This document shows positions 42,753 through 52,117 of a DNA stretch of 64,000 bases, in pieces. The stretch's first letter is position 1, and each line of letters opens with the position of its first letter. The notes under the pieces were generated by a model that saw only the letters and a program-made list of their open reading frames with translations, was not told the DNA's origin and ran no database searches. Position numbers and translations under genes: made by a program. The stretch covers positions 372,001 through 436,000 of the forward strand of contig NZ_MOBX01000013.1 of the NCBI RefSeq assembly GCF_003732425.1. The letters are read 5' to 3'. The stretch is from Pseudomonas fluorescens. Lineage in GTDB: Bacteria; Pseudomonadota; Gammaproteobacteria; Pseudomonadales; Pseudomonadaceae.

Positions 42753-42771
42753 GTGAGAATGACTTTCATTA
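42753..42771 (+). promoter_or_regulatory. candidate proximal Fur box upstream of efeU
   Basis: gtgagaatgactttcatta is close to the 19-bp Fur consensus, with TGAGAATGA and TCATT half-sites. It lies ~45 nt before the efeU start, where it would overlap the promoter. This agrees with iron repression of ferrous/ferric uptake systems. Confidence 0.65.
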
Positions 42772-42814
42772 TGTTACAACTTGTAACCTCTTCGAATGAC
42801 CCAGTGGACACCGA

Positions 42815-43660
42815 ATGCTCGTTCCCTTTCTGATCATGCTGCGCGAAGGCATTGAAGCCGCGCTGATCGTTGGCATTATCGCCAGCTACCTGCAACAGAC
42901 TGGCCGTGGCCAATGGATGCCCGCCGTTTGGATCGGCGTGTTTCTCGCCGCGGCCCTCGCCCTGCTGGTCGGTGGCGGCCTGGAACTGGTCAGTGCCGAA
43001 TTCCCGCAGAAACAGCAGGAGCTGTTCGAAGGCATCGTCGGCCTGGTGGCCGTGGGCATTCTCAGCTCGATGGTGTTCTGGATGCGCAAGGTCGCGCGTT
43101 CGATCAAGCATTCGCTGCAAGCCTCGCTGGATCACGCATTGACCTCTTCCAGACATCAGGTGATCGCGCTGATCGCCATGGTCTTCTTTGCCGTCGCCCG
43201 CGAAGGCCTGGAAACGGTGTTCTTTCTGCTTGCGGTGTTCCAGCAAAGCGAAGGTCCGGGCGCGCCGATCGGTGCCCTGCTCGGGCTGAGTCTGGCAGTC
43301 ATCGTCGGCTTCCTGATCTACAGCGGCAGCATGCGCCTCAATCTTTCGGCGTTCTTCAAGTGGACCGGCCTGTTCATTCTGGTGGTCGCCGCCGGGATTC
43401 TCGCCAATTCGGTGCAAGCCCTGCATGAAGCCGGGCTGTGGAATCACCTGCAAACTGTGCTCTTCGACTTCAGCGCGACACTGCCGATGGATGGCCCGTT
43501 GGGCTCGGTGCTGGCCGGCATGTTCGGCTATCAGGATGCGCCGACCGTCAGCACCCTCGGTGCCTATCTGATCTATCTACTGGTGGCGCTGGTGATGTTC
43601 TTTTACCCGGCTCCCGCACCCACGCCCTCCACGCAATCGTCTTCCGTTTCCAGCCAATAA
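42815..43660 (+). CDS. efeU: EfeU, FTR1-family iron permease
   Basis: A 281-aa inner-membrane iron channel with about seven helices. Both iron-binding REXXE motifs are present: R10-EGI-E14 (LREGIEAALIVG) and R129-EGL-E133 (AREGLETVFFLLA). First gene of an efeU-efeO-efeB-efeM operon, with two Fur-box candidates upstream. It is intact, unlike the frameshifted copy of E. coli K-12. Confidence 0.95.
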   Translation: MLVPFLIMLREGIEAALIVGIIASYLQQTGRGQWMPAVWIGVFLAAALALLVGGGLELVSAEFPQKQQELFEGIVGLVAVGILSSMVFWMRKVARSIKHSLQASLDHALTSSRHQVIALIAMVFFAVAREGLETVFFLLAVFQQSEGPGAPIGALLGLSLAVIVGFLIYSGSMRLNLSAFFKWTGLFILVVAAGILANSVQALHEAGLWNHLQTVLFDFSATLPMDGPLGSVLAGMFGYQDAPTVSTLGAYLIYLLVALVMFFYPAPAPTPSTQSSSVSSQ

Positions 43661-43668
43661 GGGCATTC

Positions 43669-44868
43669 ATGTCAAAGCCTAATACTCCCCAGGCCTCCCC
43701 TCCCCGCGCCTTGCGTTGGGCGGTGGCCGGTTCGGTGGTGGTGATGATCGCCGCCGGTGGTCTGTTCTATTACGCCTCGAAAATGGCCGCGGCCAAACGT
43801 CAGCACAACCACGATGAAGTGGTGGTGAACATTCATCCCGGCAGTTGCGAGCCGAATGCACTGACCGTCCCGGCCGGCCGCGCCAGTTTCCGCATCGTCA
43901 ACCGCTCCGAGCGTGCGGTGGAATGGGAAATCCTCGACGGCGTGCTCGTCGTCGAAGAGCGGGAAAACATTGCGCCGGGACTCAGCCAGGTGATCAACGC
44001 CAACCTGCAACCGGGCGACTACGCGATCACTTGCGGCCTGCTGAGCAATCCGCGCGGCACCCTGCACGTGACGCCGACTGCCGCCTCTGATGCGGCGGCC
44101 AAGGCCAAGCCGTCGATGGTTGCCTTCGTCGGGCCGCTGTCGGAATTCCGCGTGTACCTGGCCAGCCAGAGCAGTGCGTTGATCAAAGCCGTGACCGCGC
44201 TCGAGCAAGCGATTGAAAGCGGCGACTTGAGTCAGGCACAAGCGCTGTACCTGCCAGCACGTGCTGCGTATCAACGTCTGGCCCCGGCCGCGCAACGCCT
44301 GGCGGAACTGGACAACAGCATCAACGCCCGCGCCGATTACTTCGAAAAACGCGAGCAGGATCCGGCCTTCGTCGGTTTCCATCGCCTCGAATACGCGCTG
44401 TTCCAGCAACGCAATCTCGACCAACTGACGCCGGTTGCCCAACGCCTGCTCAGCGACGTCACCACGCTCAAACAGCAACTGCTCGCGCAGAGCCTGCCAC
44501 CGGAGCAACTGGTCAACATCATCGTGCGCAACCTCAACACCCTCGCCGACGTCCGTGCTGCCAGCGGTGAAGAAGAACGCTACAGCCATAGCGACCTCAA
44601 CGGTTTCGCCGCCAACGCACAAACCGCCCACAAAGTCGTCGATCTACTGCGACCGATGCTGAGCAAGTCGGCAGCCGAGCTGTTGCCGAAAATCGACCAG
44701 GCACTGGCGGATTTCGACAGTGAACTCGACACCTACAAGATCAAGGACGGCTACGCCAGCTACGACACCATCAGCGGCGAACAACGCAAACAGATTGCCG
44801 ACAAGGCCCAGGCCCTGGCCAACGCACTGGATGGCATCGATCCCGCCCTCGGCCTCTCAGGCCTGTAA
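43669..44868 (+). CDS. efeO: EfeO, periplasmic iron-binding protein with cupredoxin and M75 domains
   Basis: A 399-aa periplasmic partner of EfeU. An uncleaved or cleaved N-terminal membrane segment is at about residues 16-38. The cupredoxin-like domain follows (~45-140; NIHPGSCEPNALTVPAG, DYAITCGLLSNPRGTL). The M75 imelysin-like domain covers ~150-399 with the HxxE motif in FVGFHRLEYALF. It delivers iron to EfeU and works with the EfeB peroxidase. ATG 43669 is 8 nt after efeU; a longer open frame overlaps efeU. Confidence 0.93.
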   Translation: MSKPNTPQASPPRALRWAVAGSVVVMIAAGGLFYYASKMAAAKRQHNHDEVVVNIHPGSCEPNALTVPAGRASFRIVNRSERAVEWEILDGVLVVEERENIAPGLSQVINANLQPGDYAITCGLLSNPRGTLHVTPTAASDAAAKAKPSMVAFVGPLSEFRVYLASQSSALIKAVTALEQAIESGDLSQAQALYLPARAAYQRLAPAAQRLAELDNSINARADYFEKREQDPAFVGFHRLEYALFQQRNLDQLTPVAQRLLSDVTTLKQQLLAQSLPPEQLVNIIVRNLNTLADVRAASGEEERYSHSDLNGFAANAQTAHKVVDLLRPMLSKSAAELLPKIDQALADFDSELDTYKIKDGYASYDTISGEQRKQIADKAQALANALDGIDPALGLSGL

Positions 44869-44886
44869 GCAGAAGACCCTTTGACG

Positions 44887-46185
44887 ATGAAAGATAGCGA
44901 ACCACTCAACCTGCAACGTCGCCGTGTCCTGATGGGCATGGGCGCCGCCGGTGTCGCCCTCGCCGGATCCGCCCTGAGCTGCCCGGCCATGGCCGCCGCG
45001 CCGGCACAAGTCACCGAAGCGCCGAGCAGCGACAAGACCGAAGACCGTCACGATTTCCACGGCACCCACCAAACCGGCATCGTCACCCCGCGCCCGGCGT
45101 CGGGCATGCTGGTTTCGTTCGACGTGTTGGCCAGTGATCGTGAAGACCTGGAGCGGCTGTTCCGCACGCTCAACGAGCGCATTGCCTTCCTGATGAAGGG
45201 CGGCCCGGTGGCGCAGATCGATCCGAAACTGCCACCGCCGGATTCCGGGATTCTCGGCCCGAACGTCACGCCGGATAATCTGACCATCACCGTTTCGGTT
45301 GGCGAGTCGCTGTTCGACGAACGCTTCGGTCTGGCCAACGCCAAGCCCAAGCGTCTGATCCGCATGGTCGGGTTTCCCAACGATGCGCTGGACGCTGATT
45401 GCTGCCATGGCGACCTGAGCCTGCAGTTCTGCTCAAACACCGCTGACACCAACATTCACGCCCTGCGCGACATCGTCAAAAACCTCCCCGACCTGCTGCT
45501 GGTGCGCTGGAAACAGGAAGGCAGCGTGCCGCCCCAAGCCCCGGCAAAACCCGGTGTTCCAGCGCAGTCGGCGCGCAACTTCCTCGGCTTCCGCGATGGC
45601 TCGGCCAACCCCGACTCCAACGACGCTAAAGCCATGGATCGCCTGGTCTGGGTGCAACCGGGCAGTGACGAACCGGCCTGGGCTGCGCATGGCAGCTATC
45701 AAGCGGTACGGATCATTCGCAACTTTGTCGAGCGCTGGGACCGCACGCCGTTGCAGGAACAGGAAAGCATCATCGGCCGGGTCAAAACCACCGGCGCGCC
45801 GATGGGTGCGCAGCACGAGACCGAAGTCCCGGACTACAGCAAAGACCCGGCCGGCAAGCTGACCAAGCTCGACGCGCACATTCGCCTGGCCAACCCGCGC
45901 ACCGCCGCGAGCCAGGCCAACCTGATCCTGCGCCGGCCGTTCAACTATTCGAATGGTGTGAACAAGAACGGCCAGCTCGACATGGGCCTGCTGTTCATCT
46001 GTTACCAGGCCGACCTGGAAAAAGGCTTTATCACCGTGCAGACCCGTCTCAACGGCGAGCCGCTGGAGGAATACCTCAAACCGGTCGGCGGCGGTTACTT
46101 CTTCACCCTGCCGGGTGTCACGGGCGACAAGGACTTCATCGGTCGCTCGCTGCTCAACGCCACACAACCGAAAACAGCCGCATAA
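44887..46185 (+). CDS. efeB: EfeB, Tat-exported DyP-type haem peroxidase
   Basis: A 432-aa periplasmic peroxidase. The N terminus carries a twin-arginine signal ([21 protein letters not shown]), so it is exported folded with haem. The DyP GxxDG motif is G234-FRD-G238 (GFRDGSANP) and the likely haem ligand is H331 in [10 protein letters not shown]. In the Efe system it oxidises ferrous iron or helps release iron. ATG 44887 is used; TTG 44881 is also open. 18 nt after efeO. Confidence 0.94.
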   Translation: MKDSEPLNLQRRRVLMGMGAAGVALAGSALSCPAMAAAPAQVTEAPSSDKTEDRHDFHGTHQTGIVTPRPASGMLVSFDVLASDREDLERLFRTLNERIAFLMKGGPVAQIDPKLPPPDSGILGPNVTPDNLTITVSVGESLFDERFGLANAKPKRLIRMVGFPNDALDADCCHGDLSLQFCSNTADTNIHALRDIVKNLPDLLLVRWKQEGSVPPQAPAKPGVPAQSARNFLGFRDGSANPDSNDAKAMDRLVWVQPGSDEPAWAAHGSYQAVRIIRNFVERWDRTPLQEQESIIGRVKTTGAPMGAQHETEVPDYSKDPAGKLTKLDAHIRLANPRTAASQANLILRRPFNYSNGVNKNGQLDMGLLFICYQADLEKGFITVQTRLNGEPLEEYLKPVGGGYFFTLPGVTGDKDFIGRSLLNATQPKTAA

Positions 46186-46213
46186 AACAATCTCGACACT
46201 GGAGCCGCCCCCG

Positions 46214-47038
46214 ATGAAAAAGACGCCACTCGCGTTACTGCTGACCCTTGGTTTGCTCAACACCCCGCTGGCGGCGTTCGCCGCCACAGCACCGCTGGAT
46301 CTGGTGGGGCCGGTTTCGGACTACAAGATTTACGTCACCGAGCAATTGGATGAACTGGGCAGCCACACTCAACAATTCACCGATGCCGTGAAGAAAGGTG
46401 ATCTGGCCACCGCGCAAAAGCTCTACGCACCGACCCGCGTTTACTACGAGTCGATCGAGCCGATTGCCGAACTGTTCAGTGACCTCGATGCGTCCATCGA
46501 CTCGCGCGTCGACGACCACGAGAAAGGCGTCAAGGCAGAAGACTTCACCGGTTTCCACCGCATCGAGTACTCGTTGTTCTCGGAAAAGAGCACCCAAGGC
46601 CTGAACGAACTGGCGGACAAGCTCAACAGCGACGTCAAAGACCTGCAGGCCCGCGTGGCTGGCCTGACCTTCCCGCCTGAGAAAGTTGTCGGCGGTGCCG
46701 CCGCGCTGCTGGAAGAAGTCGCCGCGACCAAGATCTCCGGCGAAGAAGATCGCTACAGCCACACCGACCTGTACGACTTCCAGGGCAACATCGACGGCGC
46801 GAAGAAAATCGTCGACCTGTTCCGTCCGCAGATCGAACAGCAGGACAAGGCTTTTGTAGCGAAGGTCGACAAGAACTTTGCTACCGTCAACAAGGTTCTG
46901 GCCAAGTACAAGACCAAGGACGGTGGGTTTGAAACCTATGACAAGGTGAAGGATAACGACCGTAAAGCGCTGGTCGGGCCGGTGAATACCCTGGCGGAAG
47001 ACCTGTCCACGTTGCGTGGCAAGTTGGGTCTGAACTAA
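46214..47038 (+). CDS. efeM: EfeM, M75-only EfeO-like periplasmic iron-binding protein
   Basis: A 274-aa periplasmic protein with a cleavable signal peptide (residues 1-23, ending AAFA). Only the M75 domain is present; there is no cupredoxin module. The HxxE motif is in [12 protein letters not shown], and the late [16 protein letters not shown] segment parallels EfeO (EEERYSHSDLNGF). Pseudomonads such as P. syringae carry EfeM in this position. It gives the operon two M75 carriers. ATG 46214 lies 28 nt after efeB. Confidence 0.9.
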   Translation: MKKTPLALLLTLGLLNTPLAAFAATAPLDLVGPVSDYKIYVTEQLDELGSHTQQFTDAVKKGDLATAQKLYAPTRVYYESIEPIAELFSDLDASIDSRVDDHEKGVKAEDFTGFHRIEYSLFSEKSTQGLNELADKLNSDVKDLQARVAGLTFPPEKVVGGAAALLEEVAATKISGEEDRYSHTDLYDFQGNIDGAKKIVDLFRPQIEQQDKAFVAKVDKNFATVNKVLAKYKTKDGGFETYDKVKDNDRKALVGPVNTLAEDLSTLRGKLGLN

Positions 47039-47062
47039 GTTTTGTAGCGCTTGAGCGGGCCC

Positions 47063-47129
47063 CTTCGCGAGCAGGCTCGCTCCCACAGTTGGAATGCATT
47101 TCCATGTGGGAGCGAGCCTGCTCGCGAAG
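47063..47129. repeat. REPIN, family A (compact)
   Basis: Arms 47063-47086 and 47106-47129, between the convergent efeM and pssA genes; likely shared terminator. Confidence 0.93.
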
Positions 47130-47161
47130 GCATTTTCAGCCGCACTGAATAACTTTGATTC

Positions 47162-48505
47162 TTAGAGAATCCGGTAGAGCAACCGCTCAATCCGCACCCG
47201 ACTCACGCGCTTGAGAAACTTGGCCACCCCGGCCGGGTACTCCGGCAGCGTCTCCAGACTCTGAAAGCTGTCGATCCGCGTGGTATGGCGGAAAATCTCT
47301 TCCAGCTCCTTCGCCCGTGGCTCCAGCCATTCGCCTTTCGGATCGTCGATGAGCAACGCATTTTCCAGGTCCAGGCGGAATGCCCGTGGATTGAGGTTGT
47401 TGCCGGTCAGCAATGTATAGCGCTGGTCGATCCACATGCCCTTGAGGTGATAGGTGTTATCGCCGTCACGCCACAGGTGCAGGTTCAACTGACCGCTGTC
47501 GATGTTGCGCTGGTGACGCTTGGCAAAGCGGCGCAGGCTGATCTCGTACAGGTAAGGTAGCGCCGCAATCACCTTGAACGGCTCACTCGGCGGGATATAG
47601 AAGTCGTTGGCGGTCTTGTCGCCGACCACGATGTCGATCTTCACGCCACGGGCCAGCGCACGGTTGATCTCGCGGATCACCCCCAGCGGCAGGTTGAAGT
47701 ACGGCGTGCAGATGGTCAGCTGTTTTTGCGCGCTGGCGATCAGTTCGAGAATCGCCCGGTTCAGCGGGTTGTTCTTGCCGACGCCGAGCAGCGGGCTGAC
47801 CGACAGGCCTTCTCTGGCGGTGCTGCCGTTGGCGGTGTCGTACGTCGCGTACTTGAGACGGCTGCGCAGATCGCCAATGTCGTTGCGCAGGCTGCGCGTG
47901 GTCGGCAGGTTGGGCAGATCGAGACGATGCACCGCTTTCGATTCGATCAGGCCGTGCTTGACCAGATGATGCATCGAATCAGCCAGTTCGTGGCTTTGCA
48001 GCACGTGGTAACGGTCGAAACGGTACTTGTCGAACTTGTGCAGATAAACGTTGTTCAGGCTCGCGCCGCTGTAGACCACGCAGTCGTCGATCACAAAGCC
48101 TTTCAAATGCAGCACACCGAACAACTCGCGAGTCTGCACCGGCACGCCGTACACCGGCACTTCGCTCTGGTGCGTGCGGGTCATTTCCTGATACCACGCC
48201 GAATTGCCCGGCTGCTTGCCGGCACCGATCAGCCCGCGCTGGGCGCGCAACCAATCGACGACCACGGCGATTTCCAGCTCGGGACGCTTGAGCTTGGCAG
48301 CATGGAGAGCATCGAGGATTTCCTGACCGGCTTCGTCTTGCTGCAGATACAGCGCGACGATGTAGATGCGCTGGGTCGCTGCAGCGATTTTTTCCAGCAA
48401 GCAACGACGGAACTCGGCGGCGCCGGACAGAATCGTCACGGCCTCGGCGGTCAGCGGAAAGCTGCGCAATTTGGGCAGCAAGGAACGTTTGAAAAGCAAC
48501 GGCAT
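47162..48505 (-). CDS. pssA: CDP-diacylglycerol-serine O-phosphatidyltransferase, PLD family (PssA)
   Basis: A 447-aa phospholipase-D-fold enzyme making phosphatidylserine from CDP-DAG and serine, the route to phosphatidylethanolamine. Two HKD motifs are intact: H133-x-K135-x4-D140 (VLHLKGFVIDD) and H352-x-K354-x4-D359 (TYHLKGMWIDQ). Length and motif spacing equal E. coli PssA (~451 aa) rather than cardiolipin synthases. The start at 48505 (MPLLFKRSLLPKL) replaces a much longer frame that runs through a REP. The basic C terminus suits membrane surface binding. Confidence 0.9.
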   Translation of the reverse strand: MPLLFKRSLLPKLRSFPLTAEAVTILSGAAEFRRCLLEKIAAATQRIYIVALYLQQDEAGQEILDALHAAKLKRPELEIAVVVDWLRAQRGLIGAGKQPGNSAWYQEMTRTHQSEVPVYGVPVQTRELFGVLHLKGFVIDDCVVYSGASLNNVYLHKFDKYRFDRYHVLQSHELADSMHHLVKHGLIESKAVHRLDLPNLPTTRSLRNDIGDLRSRLKYATYDTANGSTAREGLSVSPLLGVGKNNPLNRAILELIASAQKQLTICTPYFNLPLGVIREINRALARGVKIDIVVGDKTANDFYIPPSEPFKVIAALPYLYEISLRRFAKRHQRNIDSGQLNLHLWRDGDNTYHLKGMWIDQRYTLLTGNNLNPRAFRLDLENALLIDDPKGEWLEPRAKELEEIFRHTTRIDSFQSLETLPEYPAGVAKFLKRVSRVRIERLLYRIL

Positions 48506-48586
48506 AGGGCTCGCAATGGGTCGAATCCGAAGAACCCGAGAGCTTACACCATCGCATCCTTCGGGTCTTGTTAGTGCCCGTAAAGA

Positions 48587-48661
48587 GATCAAAAGATCGC
48601 AGCCTTCGGCAGCTCCTACACGGGCCAATGCAGGAGCTGCCGAAGGCTGCGATCTTTTGAT
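48587..48661. repeat. REP pair, family B (reversed orientation)
   Basis: gatcaaaagatcgcagcc...gctcctac followed by caggagctgccgaaggctgcgatcttttgat; the two arms are arranged tail-to-tail compared with the other family B pairs. Lies between divergent pssA and tetR genes. Confidence 0.88.
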
Positions 48662-48683
48662 CCTAAAAAACCATTGCCAAAGG

Positions 48684-48697
48684 AGAACAATCGTTCT
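48684..48697. promoter_or_regulatory. palindromic operator candidate before the TetR gene
   Basis: AGAACAATCGTTCT is a 14-bp palindrome with AGAAC/GTTCT arms, 12 nt before the TetR start. A third half-site (gttc) follows at 48701. TetR proteins commonly bind such sites over their own promoter. Confidence 0.5.
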
Positions 48698-48709
48698 ACT
48701 GTTCGCCAC

Positions 48710-49273
48710 ATGAACGAAATTACTAGCAACGACACACGCGACATCATTCTGGATGTCACCGAAAAGCTGATCTATAAAAGTGGCATCGCTGCCACCAGCA
48801 TGGATCTTCTGGTGAAAACCGCCGGCGTCTCCAGAAAAAGCATCTACCGTTACTTTGCCGACAAGGACGCCCTCACCGTCGCCGCCCTGCAACGCCGCGA
48901 CGTGCGCTGGATGCATTGGTACAGAAGCGCTGTCGATCAGGCCGAAACCCCGGCCGATCGCTTGCTTAACCTGTTTACCGTGCTCAAGAGCTGGTTTGCC
49001 TCCGAAGGCTTTCGCGGCTGCGCGTTCATCAACACCAGCGGCGAGACCGGTGACCCGCAGGACCCGGTGCGACTGGTGGCGAAAGAACACAAACAGAAAC
49101 TGCTCGACTACGTGTGCGAGCTGTGTACCGAACATGGTGCCGAGGATCCGCAACGGCTGGCCAAACAGTTGCTGATTCTGATTGACGGTGCCATTACCGT
49201 AGCGCTTGTGATGGGTGATCACAGTGCCGCCGATAATGCGCAATGCATGGCGCGAAAGTTATTGGACCTGTAA
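48710..49273 (+). CDS. TetR/AcrR-family transcriptional repressor
   Basis: A 187-aa regulator. The N-terminal HTH is at ~8-55 (SGIAATSMDLLVKTAGVSRKSIYRYFADKD). The ligand domain has FRGCAFINTSGE, common in TetR members near NTF2-like or reductase genes. ATG 48710 gives a standard length; an in-frame start at 48674 would remove the operator. It lies 54 nt before the NTF2-like gene and probably controls it. Confidence 0.87.
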   Translation: MNEITSNDTRDIILDVTEKLIYKSGIAATSMDLLVKTAGVSRKSIYRYFADKDALTVAALQRRDVRWMHWYRSAVDQAETPADRLLNLFTVLKSWFASEGFRGCAFINTSGETGDPQDPVRLVAKEHKQKLLDYVCELCTEHGAEDPQRLAKQLLILIDGAITVALVMGDHSAADNAQCMARKLLDL

Positions 49274-49327
49274 CGCCTTAATAAGCCGGACTTGTTGTTC
49301 AATTATTAATTAGATCGGGAGACTGAT

Positions 49328-49807
49328 ATGTCTACTGCAGCCCAGGTACGTCCGCCATTGCCGCCCTTCAACCGTGAATCGGCCATCGAGAAAGTTCGAC
49401 TGGCCGAGGATGGCTGGAACTCCCGCGACCCGGAACGGGTTTCGCTGGCCTACACCCTCGACACCCAGTGGCGCAATCGCGCCGAGTTCGCCAACAACCG
49501 CGAAGAAGCCAAGGCCTTCCTGACCCGTAAATGGGCGAAAGAACTGGATTACCGTTTGATCAAGGAACTCTGGGCCTACTCGGACACACGCATCGCCGTG
49601 CGTTACGCCTATGAATGGCACGATGATTCCGGCAACTGGTTCCGTTCCTACGGCAACGAAAACTGGGAGTTTGATGAGCAGGGCCTGATGTTCCAGCGCT
49701 ATGCCTGCATCAATGACATGCCGATCAAGGAAAGCGAACGCAAGTTCCACTGGCCGCTGGGCCGGCGCCCGGATGATCATCCAGGCCTGTCCGACCTCGG
49801 CCTGTAA
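49328..49807 (+). CDS. NTF2-like protein, DUF1348 family
   Basis: A 159-aa protein with the cone-shaped NTF2/SnoaL-like fold of the DUF1348 type. Typical segments are [37 protein letters not shown], and [25 protein letters not shown]. No enzymatic function is established for the family. It follows a GGGAG RBS and is preceded by a TetR gene, so it may be induced by an electrophile or small hydrophobic ligand. Confidence 0.85.
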   Translation: MSTAAQVRPPLPPFNRESAIEKVRLAEDGWNSRDPERVSLAYTLDTQWRNRAEFANNREEAKAFLTRKWAKELDYRLIKELWAYSDTRIAVRYAYEWHDDSGNWFRSYGNENWEFDEQGLMFQRYACINDMPIKESERKFHWPLGRRPDDHPGLSDLGL

Positions 49808-49818
49808 CAATCGACCCT

Positions 49819-49901
49819 GTAGGAGCTGCCGAAGGCTGCGATCTTTTGATCTTGATCCTAAAAAACAAAATCAAAAGATCGCAGCCTTCGGCAGCTCCTA
49901 C
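49819..49901. repeat. REP pair, family B
   Basis: Nearly perfect inverted gtaggagctgccgaaggctg / cagccttcggcagctcctac arms around an AT-rich loop, between the convergent NTF2-like and sfnG genes. Confidence 0.92.
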
Positions 49902-49917
49902 AGGGGATTTGTGGGTG

Positions 49918-51000
49918 TCAGGCAACAGCGGCGGTCTTCTCGGCCTCCAGCTCGCGCACCAGCGGCAATACCCGCCGGCCGAAATATTCGACCTCTTCCT
50001 GAAAGTGCAGAAACCCCGCCAGCACCAGATCTACACCCACCGCCTTCAACGCGATAATCCGCTCGGCAATTTGCAACGGCGTACCGATCAAATTGGTCTT
50101 GAAGCCATCGTTGTACTGCACCAGATCCTCGAACGTCGATTTCGCCCAGTTACCCTCACCTTCCGGCGACGCCCGGCCTGCCTGTTTCGCCGCATCGCCA
50201 AAGGCGTTCACCGCTTCCGGATCCGCCTGTTCAATGATCTGCGCGAGCACCGCACGCGCCTCTTCTTCAGTGTCACGGGCGATGACAAACGCGTTGACGC
50301 CAACTTTCACCGAATGATTATTTGCCGCTGCTTTGGCACGAATATCGTCGACCTGCGCCTTGATCCCCTCAACGCTGTTGCCATTGGTGAAATACCAGTC
50401 CGAAACCCGCGCGGCCATGTCCCGCGCCGCACGGGAACTGCCGCCCTGGAAAATCTCCGGACGGCCCAAGGGTTTTGGTTTCAGGCTGTAATTATCGAAG
50501 CGGTAGAAATCGCCGCGAAAGGTGAAATTGTCCTGACTCCACACCCCTCGCAGTGAGCGGATGAACTCCTCGGAGCGACGATAACGCTCATCATGCTCCA
50601 GCCAATGTTCGCCGATAGCCTGAAATTCACCCTTGAACCAGCCGCTGACAATGTTCACCGCGATGCGGCCGTTGGTGAGTTGATCGATGGTTGCCAGTTG
50701 CTTGGCCGCCAGTGCCGGCTGCCACGGGCCGGGGAGGATCGCCGCGATCACCTTGAGTTTGCTGGTGGCCGCGAGCAACGCGTGGCTGAACGCGACCGAC
50801 TCATGCTGGAACTCGGCGCCGTAACCGGCAGTGAAACGAATCTGCGTCAGCGCGTATTCGAACCCGGCCGCTTCGGCGATCTGCGCCAGTTTGCGGTTGT
50901 AGTCGATGCCCCAATCGGTGCGTTGTTCGATCTTGCTGACCACCAGCCCACCGCTGACGTTCGGCACCCAGTAGGCAAATTTCACGGCTTGCTGACTCAT
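49918..51000 (-). CDS. sfnG: FMNH2-dependent dimethyl sulfone monooxygenase SfnG
   Basis: A 360-aa luciferase-like (LLM) flavin-dependent monooxygenase that converts dimethyl sulfone to methanesulfinate during sulfur starvation. Motifs: FAYWVPNVSGGLVVSKIEQRT, ILPGPWQPALAAKQLATID, INIVSGWFKGEF-type GRIAVNIVSGWFKGE, and EIFQGGSSRAARDMAA for FMN. Length matches SfnG. ATG 51000 has GAGGACA upstream; a longer frame upstream was rejected. Other sfn/ssu genes are absent from the window, so FMN reductase must come from elsewhere. Confidence 0.92.
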   Translation of the reverse strand: MSQQAVKFAYWVPNVSGGLVVSKIEQRTDWGIDYNRKLAQIAEAAGFEYALTQIRFTAGYGAEFQHESVAFSHALLAATSKLKVIAAILPGPWQPALAAKQLATIDQLTNGRIAVNIVSGWFKGEFQAIGEHWLEHDERYRRSEEFIRSLRGVWSQDNFTFRGDFYRFDNYSLKPKPLGRPEIFQGGSSRAARDMAARVSDWYFTNGNSVEGIKAQVDDIRAKAAANNHSVKVGVNAFVIARDTEEEARAVLAQIIEQADPEAVNAFGDAAKQAGRASPEGEGNWAKSTFEDLVQYNDGFKTNLIGTPLQIAERIIALKAVGVDLVLAGFLHFQEEVEYFGRRVLPLVRELEAEKTAAVA

Positions 51001-51040
51001 TGGCGTGTCCTCGGGACATTTGCGGAGATGGGAGTGGTAG

Positions 51041-51056
51041 AGCAGCAAGCGTGCCA
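51041..51056 (-). promoter_or_regulatory. candidate sigma-54 (-24/-12) promoter for sfnG
   Basis: Minus strand reads TGGCACGCTTGCTGCT, with GG and GC exactly 10 nt apart and 5/5 match in the -24 element (TGGCAC) and CTGC for TTGC at -12. It lies ~41 nt upstream of the sfnG start. sfnG in P. putida is activated by the sigma-54-dependent regulator SfnR. Confidence 0.65.
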
Positions 51057-51337
51057 GGCCTGGAATGCCCGGTTTTGTTGGGTTTTTGGGTGGAGTTGAT
51101 GTTGGGTGGAAGGGGTATTTGTTGGCAGGTTGTTGTGTGGGCAACAGTTGGATGGGGAGCGGCATGAAGAATGCCTTCGCGAGCAGGCTCGCTCCCACAG
51201 GGTGGAATGCATTTCAACATGTGGGAGCGAGCCTGCTCGCGAAGGCGTCAGACGGGTCGCCGCAACACCTGGAAATGAGTAACATGACCACCCTCCCCGC
51301 AGCTCATGTTCTGCGCCCTGCCGAATAAGCCGATTCC
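51057..51337. other. rest of the sfnG-TSUP intergenic region
   Basis: After the sigma-54 promoter, 51061-51160 is a G/T-rich stretch on the plus strand with no gene I can support. A family A REPIN (51175-51244) and a short TSUP leader follow. An upstream activator site for SfnR would be expected here but I could not define one. Confidence 0.4.
51175..51244. repeat. REPIN, family A (compact)
   Basis: Arms 51175-51198 and 51221-51244 around a 22-nt loop, between divergent sfnG and TSUP genes. Confidence 0.92.
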
Positions 51338-52117
51338 ATGCCTTTCGAACTTAGCGTTGACCTTACCACCCTCGCCATTCTGGCCTTCGTCGCTTTCATT
51401 GCCGGTTTCATCGATGCCATCGCTGGCGGTGGCGGCCTGCTGACCACGCCCGCCCTGCTGACCGCCGGCCTGCCGCCGCATCTGGTGCTCGGCACCAACA
51501 AGTTGAGTTCGACGTTCGGCTCGGCCACCGCCAGTTTCACCTTCTACAAACGCAAGCTGTTCCACCCGCGCCAATGGACCCACGCCATCGTCGGCACGCT
51601 GGTCGGCGCACTGACGGGCGCTATCGTCGCCCATTACCTGCCGGCGGAATGGCTGAACAAGATGCTCCCGGTGATTGTGTTCGCCTGCGGCTTGTACCTG
51701 TTGTTTGGCGGCACACCGAAAGCGCCGCTGGACAGCGACGCGCCGATCAAAAAGAAATGGCAGTCAACCCAGGGCTTCAGTCTCGGTTTCTACGACGGCG
51801 TCGCCGGCCCCGGCACGGGCGCATTCTGGACGGTGAGCAGCCTGTTGCTCTACCCGATCGATCTGGTCAAGGCCAGCGGCGTAGCGCGCAGCATGAACTT
51901 CGTCAGCAACATTGCGGCGCTGTCGGTGTTCGTGTTTTCCGGGCAAGTGGACTGGATCATCGGCCTGAGCATGGGCCTGTCGGTGATGGTCGGCGCATTC
52001 TTTGGCGCGCGCACCGCGATCAGCGGCGGCGCCAAATTCATTCGCCCGGTGTTCATCACCGTGGTGCTGGGTTTGACCGTGCGTTTAGCCTGGCAGCACT
52101 GGTTCAGCGTGGCCTAA
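51338..52117 (+). CDS. TSUP / TauE-SafE-family sulfite exporter-like permease
   Basis: A 259-aa membrane protein with about eight helices. The N-terminal repeat shows [23 protein letters not shown] and [12 protein letters not shown]. The C-terminal repeat shows [21 protein letters not shown] members move sulfite, sulfoacetate or related anions; beside sfnG a role in organosulfur metabolism is plausible, but they are divergent, not co-operonic. Its last 33 nt overlap the 3' end of nudC on the other strand. Confidence 0.88.
   Translation: MPFELSVDLTTLAILAFVAFIAGFIDAIAGGGGLLTTPALLTAGLPPHLVLGTNKLSSTFGSATASFTFYKRKLFHPRQWTHAIVGTLVGALTGAIVAHYLPAEWLNKMLPVIVFACGLYLLFGGTPKAPLDSDAPIKKKWQSTQGFSLGFYDGVAGPGTGAFWTVSSLLLYPIDLVKASGVARSMNFVSNIAALSVFVFSGQVDWIIGLSMGLSVMVGAFFGARTAISGGAKFIRPVFITVVLGLTVRLAWQHWFSVA

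Noticed and set aside
47162-49243. 693-codon minus-strand frame as one gene
   Set aside because: Its first ~240 codons run through a REP and antisense to the TetR gene; only the part from 48505 is PssA.
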